Part shown: positions 52,159 to 60,062 of the stretch, in pieces
Position numbering within the stretch: position 1 is the first letter of the stretch
Layout: the number at the start of each line of letters is the position of its first letter
Assembly (NCBI GenBank): GCA_938042195.1
Contig: CALIRQ010000015.1
Span: 1 to 61,290, forward strand
DNA: 61,290 nt
From: an uncultured archaeon
Lineage (GTDB): Archaea; Thermoproteota; Bathyarchaeia; 40CM-2-53-6; CALIRQ01
Reading direction: 5' to 3'
Made by a program: the position numbers and the translations under genes
Notes under the pieces: model-generated
Seen by the model: only the letters and a program-made list of their open reading frames with translations
Databases searched by the model: none
Told to the model about the DNA's origin: nothing

Positions 52159-53355
52159 TTGGAGGACCCGCGGGGGAAGGCCATGAGGTTCATCCTGATG
52201 CTCGGCCTCGTGAGCCTGTTCGGCGATATAACCTATGAGGGCGCCAGGAGCGTCACCGGCCCCTACTTGGCCATCCTGGGCGCGAGCGCGGCCGCGGTCG
52301 GCTTGGCGAGCGGCCTAGGCGAGTTCGCGGCCTATGCCCTCCGCTTGGCCTCCGGTTACCTAGCCGACCGCACTGGGCGTTACTGGCCATTGGCGGCCAT
52401 TGGCTATGGGCTTATTCTCTCGATCCCCCTGCTGGCGGTCGTTGGCAACTGGCAACTAGCCGCAGCCCTCATAATATTGGAACGGTTGGGGAAGGCCATC
52501 AGGAGCCCAGCCAGGGACGCCATGCTATCCCATGCGACGAAACTTGTGGGCAGGGGCTGGGGGTTCGGGATCCACGAGGCCCTCGATCAAGTGGGAGCCC
52601 TCCTAGGCCCCATGATCCTCTTCGCGGCCTTTTCCCTAAGGGGCGGATATCGAGAGGGTTTCGCCATCCTCCTAGCGCCGGCCGCTTTGGCCTTGGCGGC
52701 TCTCTTGGCGGCGAGGGCCAAGGTCCCTTCGCCGGAGGAGCTCGAAGCCCCGAGCGCGGCGGCCGAGCCCATCCCCAAGGACCAACTCCCAAAGGCCTTC
52801 TGGCTCTACACCCTGTTCACCTTCCTCAGCGCGGCGGGCTTCGCCAGCTTCCAGCTGATCTCGTATCACTTCAAGGTCCGCTCAATCGTCCAAGAGGGCC
52901 AGATCCCGGCCCTCTACGCGGTCGCTATGGGCATCGATGCCTTAGTGGCCCTCGCCGCCGGCAGGGCCTACGATAGGATCGGGTTGGCATCCCTGATGGC
53001 GATCCCCCTGCTGACCGCCCCGATATCCTTCCTCGCGTTCTCCCATGGCTACTGGTTCGCGTTGGCCGCCGCCATCCTCTGGGGCGCCGTGATGGGGATC
53101 CACGAAACGATCATGCGGGCCGCGATCGCGGACTTGACGCCAGCGAAGCGCAGGGGCTCCGCCTATGGGATCTTCAACTCCGCCTACGGGCTCTCTTGGT
53201 TCTTCGGGGGCGCGCTCATGGGCCTCCTCTACGAGCGCTCGATCTCCGCCCTGATGGCATTCGCGGTCCTGATGGAGCTCGCCTCCATCCCGGCGCTCCT
53301 GCTTGTGGGAAGGGCGATCCGCGGGGCCCGCGATGGCCCGGATAGGGTTATTTAG
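52159..53355 (+). CDS. Major facilitator superfamily transporter
   Basis: A 398-residue protein with 12 TM helices. MFS signatures are ASGYLADRTGRYWPLAAIGY (loop 2-3, Asp and Arg conserved) and GRAYDRIGLASLMAIPLL (loop 8-9). Related archaeal and bacterial members are uncharacterised; substrate not predictable. TTG 52159 follows AAGGAGGTG with good spacing, and a CAATTTAATAG promoter sits at 52105-52115. moeA follows 28 bases later. Confidence 0.88.
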   Translation: MEDPRGKAMRFILMLGLVSLFGDITYEGARSVTGPYLAILGASAAAVGLASGLGEFAAYALRLASGYLADRTGRYWPLAAIGYGLILSIPLLAVVGNWQLAAALIILERLGKAIRSPARDAMLSHATKLVGRGWGFGIHEALDQVGALLGPMILFAAFSLRGGYREGFAILLAPAALALAALLAARAKVPSPEELEAPSAAAEPIPKDQLPKAFWLYTLFTFLSAAGFASFQLISYHFKVRSIVQEGQIPALYAVAMGIDALVALAAGRAYDRIGLASLMAIPLLTAPISFLAFSHGYWFALAAAILWGAVMGIHETIMRAAIADLTPAKRRGSAYGIFNSAYGLSWFFGGALMGLLYERSISALMAFAVLMELASIPALLLVGRAIRGARDGPDRVI

Positions 53356-53383
53356 GGCCAATCCCAATCGAAGGGGGCGAGGG

Positions 53384-54646
53384 ATGTCCCGAAGCGGAGA
53401 TAGGATCTTCAAGAGGCTCAAGGGCGCGGACGAGGCCTTGAGGATTTTCTTGAACAGCGTTCCAATGGCGCCCTTGGATGCGGAGGAGGTCCCAATAGAG
53501 GATTGCCTGAATAGGGTCCTCGCGAGGGATATCGTGGCCCATCGAGACATACCGGATTTCGATAGGGCGGCGATGGATGGCTACGCGGTTATATCGGCGG
53601 ACGTCCTGGGGGCATCCCAGATCAATCCGGCCCTCCTGAGGGTCGTGGGGAGGGCGGAGGCCGGCTCTCGGCCGGGCTTGAGGATCTCGGAGGGCGAGGC
53701 CGTGGCCGTGGCGACGGGCGCCCCATTGCCCGAGGGCGCCGATGCGGTCGTCATGGTTGAGGATACGAGGGCCATATCGGATTCGGAGATAGAGGTTTAC
53801 TCGCCGGTTACCCCGGGAGAGAACGTCCAAGCCGCCGGCGAGGACGTCAGGGCCGGGGAGGTAATCCTGAAGCGGGGGACGAGGCTCAGGCCTTGGGACA
53901 TAGGCATGCTAGCGGCCTTGGAGATCGCGAGCGTGGAGGTCGTCCGCAAGCCCAAGGTGGCCATAATATCGACGGGCGATGAGCTCGCGGAGCCCGGCGA
54001 GGCGAGGCCCGGGTCGATCGTAAACTCGAGCCGGTTCATCCTGTCGGCAATGTTGGAGGAGCTGGGATGCCTCCCGCTCTACCTCGGCTTGGCCGGGGAT
54101 TCGCTCGAGGAGATAAGGGCCAAGATCGAGGAGGGCCTGAGGTCCTGCGATGCGATCCTGATCACGGGCGGGACATCGGTCGGCGAAAGGGACCTCGTGC
54201 CGGAGGCGATAAACTCCTTGGGGAAGCCGGGGATGCTGATCCACGGCATCGCCATCAGGCCCGGGATGCCGACGGGCCTCGCGGCCGTGGATGGCAAACC
54301 CATAATATCGTTATCCGGCTACACGGTCGCCGCGATGATGGGGTTCATGGCCCTCGCCCGCCCCCTGATCCTCAGGCTCCTCGGCTCCAAGATGAATCCC
54401 GCCCCTATGATCCGGGCCAAGATGGCTCGGAGGGTCGCCTCGCCCGCTGGGATGAGGACCTTCGTAAGGGTCTTGGTCAAGGCCGATGGGAAGGGCGGTT
54501 ACGTGGCCGAGCCGATCAGATCCTCGGGCTCCGGCATCCTCTCCAGCGTCGTTAAGGCGAACGGGCTGGTCGCTATACCGGAGTGGAAGGAGGGGATCGA
54601 GGAGGGGGAGGAGGTCGAGGTCGAGCTCCTAAGGCCTCCGGATTGA
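53384..54646 (+). CDS. moeA: Molybdopterin molybdenumtransferase MoeA
   Basis: A 420-residue MoeA: EDCLNRVLARDIVAHRDIPD, FDRAAMDGYAV, VATGAPLPEGADAVVMVEDT, VAIISTGDELAEPGEARPG, ITGGTSVGERDLV, SLSGYTVAAMMGFMAL. It inserts molybdenum (or tungsten) into adenylylated molybdopterin. Together with moaD/moaE it implies molybdo- or tungstoenzymes. ATG 53384 follows GGGGGCGAGGG. Confidence 0.94.
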   Translation: MSRSGDRIFKRLKGADEALRIFLNSVPMAPLDAEEVPIEDCLNRVLARDIVAHRDIPDFDRAAMDGYAVISADVLGASQINPALLRVVGRAEAGSRPGLRISEGEAVAVATGAPLPEGADAVVMVEDTRAISDSEIEVYSPVTPGENVQAAGEDVRAGEVILKRGTRLRPWDIGMLAALEIASVEVVRKPKVAIISTGDELAEPGEARPGSIVNSSRFILSAMLEELGCLPLYLGLAGDSLEEIRAKIEEGLRSCDAILITGGTSVGERDLVPEAINSLGKPGMLIHGIAIRPGMPTGLAAVDGKPIISLSGYTVAAMMGFMALARPLILRLLGSKMNPAPMIRAKMARRVASPAGMRTFVRVLVKADGKGGYVAEPIRSSGSGILSSVVKANGLVAIPEWKEGIEEGEEVEVELLRPPD

Positions 54647-54719
54647 AGCCCGGCCGGGGGATTTTGTACAAAGATTTATACAGGGCGTTGAATCCGGCGC
54701 CGATATGGCCCAGGCCCCA

Positions 54720-54960
54720 AGGGCCTTAATCCAGCGAATTTAAGATCAAATAAGGAAATTCCATTAAAAAATAGGTCATTTTGGAAAAAAAACCTATTTT
54801 ACCTAGTTATATTTAAAATTTGATGAAATTTTAGTTCTTTTTGCATTTGGTCCATATTTTTTAGATTATAAAAATATATCTTGAAATTTCTTGGAAGTCG
54901 GACGTTTTGGGTCAAATAATAAACTTTAAATTATAGTCCAGCGTAAAGTATCGGAAATTG
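54720..54960. other. AT-rich island with perfect inverted repeat
   Basis: About 240 bases much richer in A and T than everything around. AAAATAGGT (near 54767) pairs perfectly with ACCTATTTT (near 54790), loop about 15. The short sequence TCCAGCG occurs at both ends (near 54731 and 54937). ATAAACTTTAAATTATAG near 54918-54935 could be the promoter for the AdoMetDC-like gene. No coding potential. Confidence 0.6.
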
Positions 54961-54991
54961 AAAGGAAAAGCCCCAGATCCAGATCGGGAAG

Positions 54992-55351
54992 ATGTACAAA
55001 TACAAGCAAATCTTGGCGACGTTCCACGGTTGCAAGGCCGATCTAACGGATGAAGCGGGCTTTCTCAAAACCTCCTTGGAGGCCATAAAGAGGGCGAAGA
55101 TGGAGCTGGCGAAGACCAGCGGCGAGAACCCGCTGCATTACAGGGTCGATGACGACGCCATGGGAGGGGGCGTTAGCATCAACGCCCTCATAGTGACCAG
55201 CCATTTGACGATCCATACCTCGAAGAAGTACAACAGCGTTGAGTTCGATTGCGCCACCTGCGGCGAGGATTCCGAGCCCGAGGAGGCCCTTAAGGCCTTC
55301 ATGGACTTCCTGAAGGCCGAGAGGGTGGAGATAAGATACAAGAACTTCTAA
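54992..55351 (+). CDS. AdoMet decarboxylase-like protein with altered cleavage site
   Basis: A 119-residue homologue of the short prokaryotic S-adenosylmethionine decarboxylase: ILATFHGCKADLTDEAGFLK, LHYRVDDDAMGGGVSINALI, TSHLTIHTSKKYNSVEFDC, ATCGEDSEPEEALKAFMDFL. Active Ser (in TSH), His (in IHT) and Cys (TCG) align. The Glu before the cleaved Ser (ESHLTIHTWPE in the family) is Thr here, and the WPE that follows is SKK. Pyruvoyl formation is thus doubtful; it may be a non-catalytic paralogue or bind another ligand. ATG start in an AT-rich promoter context. Confidence 0.82.
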   Translation: MYKYKQILATFHGCKADLTDEAGFLKTSLEAIKRAKMELAKTSGENPLHYRVDDDAMGGGVSINALIVTSHLTIHTSKKYNSVEFDCATCGEDSEPEEALKAFMDFLKAERVEIRYKNF

Positions 55352-55448
55352 TCCCGCCCCGCCTTTTCTTTACCCATCCATCCGGGCGAGCGGCGACCAT
55401 CGCGATGGGGATTGGGGGCCCATCCTCGAAAATCGCCATCGGGATTTT

Positions 55449-55571
55449 TGGTGGGGCCGGTGAGATCTATCCTGCGCCGAGGGGCGCATTTGAACTCACG
55501 ATCACGTGGGGTCTTTGGCCCGGTGGGACCACCCAAGCCACGTAGCGTAGACCAGGCTAGCCCACGGCCCC
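55449..55571 (-). tRNA. tRNA-Pro(TGG) with anticodon-loop and T-loop introns
   Basis: Minus strand. Acceptor GGGGCCG/CGGCCCC, discriminator A, encoded CCA (55449-55451). Anticodon arm CGTGG-CTTGGG-C-CCACG (anticodon TGG) after removing a 21-base intron (about 55511-55531). T arm GTGAG-TTCAAA-T-CTCAC only forms after removing a second insert of 23 bases (about 55466-55488), which contains a GCGCC/GGCGC hairpin. Both stem pairings are perfect after removal. A GGAATAAAAGG promoter element lies upstream near 55598-55608. Confidence 0.9.
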
Positions 55572-55679
55572 ACCCAATGTGGACCGCATGATAGGCCTTT
55601 TATTCCTTTTGGCAGGTAAACCTCAAATGGGATCCCGCGTTAGGCATTTCTCCAAAGCCCGCCCCCCAAAGTTTTCCCT

Positions 55680-56064
55680 ATGCTGGGGTTTGAGGGGATG
55701 GGAAGAGGATCGGGGATCGTTTCGCCCCGAGCCCTCGGATGGCCAAAAGATTATGCGGAGGCATTCGCGCAGTTCGTGGAATTTGTCAACAAAACCATCG
55801 CCGAGCTCGCTAAGCCGGATCATGAAACGGCCTACGGCCTTATGAAGAAAGCGCGCCGCGGGGTCGGGGGTTTTTGGGTTTCTCAAGGGGGCGCTAATGG
55901 AGAATCCCTCGGCCATCAAAAATATCCCTGGCCTTGACCTCACGTTGGCTACCGCCCATGGGCCAAAGGGGGCGCTTGCTCGGCGAGCTCGTTTCATCGC
56001 CTTCATGGAAAGGGAGCTTGGCCCTCCCCGGGCTCTTCGAGGAAGATCCGCCATGGGGTTTTGA
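55680..56064 (+). pseudogene. Degraded gene remnant, frameshifted
   Basis: Frame 1 contains a protein-like stretch WPKDYAEAFAQFVEFVNKTI followed by AELAKPDHETAYGLMKKA. Near 55860-55875 (runs of G and T) protein-like sequence continues in another frame: FGFLKGALMENPSAIKNIPG, LDLTLATAHGPKGALARRAR, FIAFMERELG, to a stop at 56062-56064. The flanks do not look coding. A broken gene of unknown family is the simplest reading. Confidence 0.45.
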
Positions 56065-56240
56065 GGAGGGGGCGATGGGCATCGGCATCCAAGGCCCATT
56101 CCCATCGACCTTTCGCCAACGGGGTATGGGTTGTGACGAGGGCGGTGCGATCCCGATAGGCGCGAGCGGCCCCATCGCTCCCTCGGCCGCGGAATGCTTG
56201 GGCGCGGCGCACCGGCATAGCCAAAGAAATAGCCCGCGTT

Positions 56241-56409
56241 TGATTAATTTTGATTTTTTGAGCCCTTTTCGCCGAGATGGGGCCCATTTTGGGCCCCTTT
56301 CGGCCCGGATTCGATTCATTTGATTTATTTTGAATATATTCAAGATTTCAAGATGGCCCCTTCGCGACCACCCCCCCTATAGGGGGGGCTACGGCGTTAT
56401 AATAACTCC
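56241..56409. repeat. Dispersed noncoding repeat, copy B
   Basis: Partner of 321-467, with shared blocks TTTTTTGAGCCCTTTT, GGGCCCATTTTGGGCCC (a longer dyad here), CATTTGATTTATTTTGAA, the CCCCCCTATAGGGGGG palindrome (56380-56396) and the identical end GGGGCTACGGCGTTATAAT. It lies between gene debris and the membrane-protein gene. Confidence 0.6.
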
Positions 56410-56499
56410 GTTTTGGAATGCCATTGGAGGCAAGCCAGGCCATTTGGAGCGATTGCCCGAACCGATTCCAAGGGCATGGCCCCGCCGGGCCAGAGGGCC

Positions 56500-57273
56500 T
56501 CAAAGCCCCCTCGCGTGCTCCGAGAAGCCCAAAGCGATCAGGGAATATCCGTTCATATATATCAGATCGGAAATCAACAAATAATCCTTCGCCTCTATGG
56601 AGGTCGCCAAGTTGAACAATATATCCGCCGAGGATATGGCGGCCAACCCGATCGCCATTATGAGCCACGACCTTGAAAGCCTTCCCCCCTTTAGGATCCT
56701 ATAAAGGATCGATAGAAGGCCCAGGATGGCGACATCCGATATCAGATAATAATCGTAGATGAGGAGCCCGAGGGCCGATGCCTCGTAAATCCTCGGCGCC
56801 AGGATCACGATGAGCGCGGAGGTCGCCGCGACGGCGCATGAGGTTTGGATGAGGGCTCCCCGCCCCAGCGCGGAAGCGGGCCAGAAGATCCTTATGATCG
56901 CGTAAATCCCAAGCCCGATGAATATATAGCCACTCATCCAAAGCGCGTCCATGATCGATGGGAAGGGCATCTCGATTCCCAAGAGCCTCGTATGGATGGG
57001 CCATAGGCACTCCCCCGAGAACCATAGGGCCAAGCCAGCCGCGAGGAGTGCGAAACATTTGCCGAAGGGGGAATCCGGGCCGTATCGCCTCGCCAATAGG
57101 TATCCGGAAGCCGCGGGGAGGAGGGAGAGGATCGCGACGCCGCAATCCGTAAAGGCATCGAGCAGGGCCGCATCGAGGATCGCGATGGCGAAGAAGAGGA
57201 TGGAGCTGGCGATCATGGAGGCGATTATCCCGCGGGAGGCCAGCTCCCAAGAGGCGAATCCCTTCCCTTCCAC
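56500..57273 (-). CDS. Polytopic membrane protein, sensor-like TM domain
   Basis: A 257-residue protein with about eight TM helices and almost no soluble part. Segments such as LALWFSGECLWPIHTRLLGI and PFPSIMDALWMSGYIFIGLG recall the membrane sensor domains fused to GGDEF or histidine kinase proteins in bacteria, but no output domain follows. GTG 57273 is chosen because a TATA-like AAATATTTATGG lies just upstream (about 57327-57340) inside the longer frame. Function unknown. Confidence 0.7.
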   Translation of the reverse strand: MEGKGFASWELASRGIIASMIASSILFFAIAILDAALLDAFTDCGVAILSLLPAASGYLLARRYGPDSPFGKCFALLAAGLALWFSGECLWPIHTRLLGIEMPFPSIMDALWMSGYIFIGLGIYAIIRIFWPASALGRGALIQTSCAVAATSALIVILAPRIYEASALGLLIYDYYLISDVAILGLLSILYRILKGGRLSRSWLIMAIGLAAISSADILFNLATSIEAKDYLLISDLIYMNGYSLIALGFSEHARGL

Positions 57274-57563
57274 CTTCCCACCCTTCGCATCCGCTAGCCC
57301 GATGCGGAACGCCGCGCTTGTTATATGCCATAAATATTTTTCCGATCCTGGGGCGCGCCCGATCGCCATTTCTGGGCGCCTCCGGAATGAGGCGGCGGCC
57401 GCATGGGGATCGCGCGAGCGCAAAGCGGATGGGCAGGGGGTATCAACGGCCAGGGCGCGAATCCATTGGGGCTAGCGGAGCGCCAACCCTCCCGAGGTAG
57501 CTATCACATTTATCAGCCCTTTCGCCGGATTCCCAAGCGAGGGCGCCGGGGTGGGATGGCCGC

Positions 57564-59108
57564 TTGAGGCTCAAGGCGAAGCCCTTGGGATTGGATTCGG
57601 GCGGGAGATCCGTTGTGGTGCTGAACAAGGACGATGCCGGGGAGATGGGCGTCTTGGCTTTGGGCCGGGTCAGGGTCGGATTCGGGGGGAGGGAGCTGAC
57701 GGCCATAGTCAACACGACGACCGCGCTCATAGGGAGCGGGTCCATAGGCGTTTGCGAGGAGGTCAGGAGGGCCCTGGGGATATCGGAGGGCGACGAACTC
57801 GAGGTCGAGCCAACGCCCCCTCCGAAATCCCTCCATTCCATAAGGAGCAAGCTGAGGGGCAAGAAGCTGGCATATGGGGAGCTCCTCGATATAGTCCGGG
57901 ACGTGGTCGAGGGCAACTTGAGCGATATCGAGATCGCCGCCTTCGTGACGGCCCTCCACGCCTTCGGGCTGGACTTGGACGAGGCGACGGGCCTCTCGAT
58001 GGCTATGGTCGAAACGGGCAACACGCTCGACTTGGATAGGCCGCTGATCGTGGATAAGCATTCGATAGGCGGCGTCCCCGGCGATAAGACCACGCTGCTG
58101 GTCGTGCCCATAATCGCGGCATGCGGCTTGACCATCCCGAAATCCTCGTCCAGGGCCATAACCTCGGCCGCGGGCACGGCGGATAGGGCCGAGGCCCTGA
58201 TGCCCGTGAACTTGGGCATCGAGGAGATGAAGGGGGTCGTCGAGAGGACGAATGGCTGCATAGTTTGGGGCGGCTCCCTCCACCTCGCGCCGGCGGATGA
58301 TATATTCATCAAGGTAGAGCACCCGCTATCCATCGATCCCCTCCTTTTGCCCTCCATAATGAGCAAGAAGAAGGCCGTGGGGGCGAACCTCCTCGTGGTC
58401 GATATACCCTGCGGGAGGGGCGCCAAGGTCAAGACGATCGGGGAGGCGGACCTGCTGGCGAATGACTTCATGGAGCTCGGCGGGAGATTGGGGATAAAGG
58501 TCCGATGCGCCGTGACCTACGGGGAGCAGCCGATCGGATATGCCATCGGCCCCTCCCTCGAGGCCAGGGAGGCCCTCGGGGCTCTGATGGGCGATAGGGC
58601 CCCTCCGGACCTGATCGATAAGGCGACCGATATAGCCGGCATCCTTTTGGAGATGGTCGGGAAGGGCGATGGGAAGGCGCTTGCCTTGGAGGCCCTCAGG
58701 TCCGGGAAGGCCGAGGGGAAGCTCAGGGAGATAATAGCGGCCCAAGGGGGCGATCCCGGGGTGAGGCCCGAGGACATAGGGGTCGGGGATCAAAGGTTCA
58801 CGATCCGCTCCGAGGGGAGCGGCTACGTGCTTTGGATCGATAACGCCTCCATGGCCGAGCTGGCTAGGCTAGCGGGCTGCCCGAGGGATAAGGGCGCCGG
58901 AATTTTGCTCCATAGGAAGATAGGCGATCGGGTCAAGCCGGGCGAGCCCTTGTTCACCATATGCGCCGAGAGGGCGACGAAGCTCCAGCAGGCGCTGGAG
59001 GCGCTCGAGGATATGAGGGCCGTTGGGGTCGGAGAGAGGATGGAGATGCTGATCCATGAGGTCAGGGAGAGGGCCTTGGCTAAGAGGGCCGTTCCGTTGG
59101 ATAGATGA
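57564..59108 (+). CDS. deoA: AMP phosphorylase (archaeal DeoA homologue)
   Basis: A 514-residue nucleoside-phosphorylase family enzyme with the archaeal N-terminal extension (about 1-85). Core motifs: DIEIAAFVTALHAFGLDLDE, DKHSIGGVPGDKTTLLVVPI, SSSRAITSAAGTADRAEAL, WGGSLHLAPADDIFI. It splits AMP with phosphate to adenine and ribose-1,5-bisphosphate, the first step feeding the next gene. TTG start 57564. The next gene follows 18 bases later. Confidence 0.94.
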   Translation: MRLKAKPLGLDSGGRSVVVLNKDDAGEMGVLALGRVRVGFGGRELTAIVNTTTALIGSGSIGVCEEVRRALGISEGDELEVEPTPPPKSLHSIRSKLRGKKLAYGELLDIVRDVVEGNLSDIEIAAFVTALHAFGLDLDEATGLSMAMVETGNTLDLDRPLIVDKHSIGGVPGDKTTLLVVPIIAACGLTIPKSSSRAITSAAGTADRAEALMPVNLGIEEMKGVVERTNGCIVWGGSLHLAPADDIFIKVEHPLSIDPLLLPSIMSKKKAVGANLLVVDIPCGRGAKVKTIGEADLLANDFMELGGRLGIKVRCAVTYGEQPIGYAIGPSLEAREALGALMGDRAPPDLIDKATDIAGILLEMVGKGDGKALALEALRSGKAEGKLREIIAAQGGDPGVRPEDIGVGDQRFTIRSEGSGYVLWIDNASMAELARLAGCPRDKGAGILLHRKIGDRVKPGEPLFTICAERATKLQQALEALEDMRAVGVGERMEMLIHEVRERALAKRAVPLDR

Positions 59109-59126
59109 GCGCCCGGGGTCGGGGCC

Positions 59127-60062
59127 ATGCCCTTGGAATCGGTTCGGGCCGTCGCGGATAGGATAAGGCGCCTGGAAATCCGAGGCGCGAGGAACGTCGC
59201 CATAGCGGCGATAAGGGCCATGGAGGCCTTGGCCGAGGAGGCCAAGGGGGCCAGCGGGGAGGAGCTCCTGAAAGCCCTTTCGGAGGCCAAGGGGATCCTC
59301 TTCGCCGCCAGGGAAACGGAGCCGCTCATGAGGAACGCCATACGCTGGATAATTAGCCAAGCCCTGGATCGCGGCGGGACTGATGCGAGGGCCTTGGCCG
59401 AGGCCATTTCATCCGCCTCCAAATCATTCCTAAAAAGCCTTGAGGAATCGAAGGATTCCATAGCCGAGATCGGGGCGAGGAGGATCAGGGATGGATTCGT
59501 CGTCCTAACGCATTGCCACTCCTCCACGGTCACGGAGATCCTCAAGAGGGCCAAGGCCGATGGGAAGCGGTTCGAGGTCATTTGCACGGAGACGAGGCCC
59601 CTATTCCAGGGCCGGACGACCGCGAGGGAGATGCTCGAGGCGGGCATCAAGGCGACCTTGATAGTGGATTCGGCCGCCAGGTCCTTCATCAACTACGCCG
59701 ACCTAGCCATAGTGGGGGCCGATGCGATAACCTCCGAGGGGAACGTCGTCAACAAGATCGGGACGAGCGCCATAGCCCTAATGGCCCAAGAGGCCAGGAC
59801 GCCGTTCTACGTGGCATCGGAGCTCCTCAAATACGACCCGGCGACCGCCTATGGGGATTACGAGGCCATAGAGGAGAGGGGGCCGGAGGAGGTTTGGGAC
59901 GGCGCCCCGGAGGGCCTGATCATAAGGAACCCGGCCTTCGACGTCACCAGGAGGGACTTCATACACGGCATCATATGCGAGGAGGGGATAATCTCCCCCC
60001 ATTCGGTTACGGAGGTAGTCCGAAGGAGATATCCTTGGGTTTTCGATCGGCCTAGCCCTTAG
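59127..60062 (+). CDS. e2b2: Ribose-1,5-bisphosphate isomerase
   Basis: A 311-residue protein of the eIF2B-alpha-like/R15P isomerase family: FVVLTHCHSSTVTEILKRAK, VICTETRPLFQGRTTAREML, IVGADAITSEGNVVNKIGTS, FYVASELLKYDPATAYGD, ending CEEGIISPHSVTEV. It turns ribose-1,5-bisphosphate into ribulose-1,5-bisphosphate for RuBisCO, whose gene is convergent with a four-base overlap. Confidence 0.94.
   Translation: MPLESVRAVADRIRRLEIRGARNVAIAAIRAMEALAEEAKGASGEELLKALSEAKGILFAARETEPLMRNAIRWIISQALDRGGTDARALAEAISSASKSFLKSLEESKDSIAEIGARRIRDGFVVLTHCHSSTVTEILKRAKADGKRFEVICTETRPLFQGRTTAREMLEAGIKATLIVDSAARSFINYADLAIVGADAITSEGNVVNKIGTSAIALMAQEARTPFYVASELLKYDPATAYGDYEAIEERGPEEVWDGAPEGLIIRNPAFDVTRRDFIHGIICEEGIISPHSVTEVVRRRYPWVFDRPSP

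Noticed and set aside
54720-54960. AT-rich island as a replication origin
   Set aside because: No cdc6/orc gene nearby and no repeated origin-box motif recognised; left as an unexplained island.
55934-56323. 129-codon plus-strand frame
   Set aside because: Low-complexity Gly/Pro/Arg composition, and it runs into the repeat; the protein-like signal in this area is in another frame.
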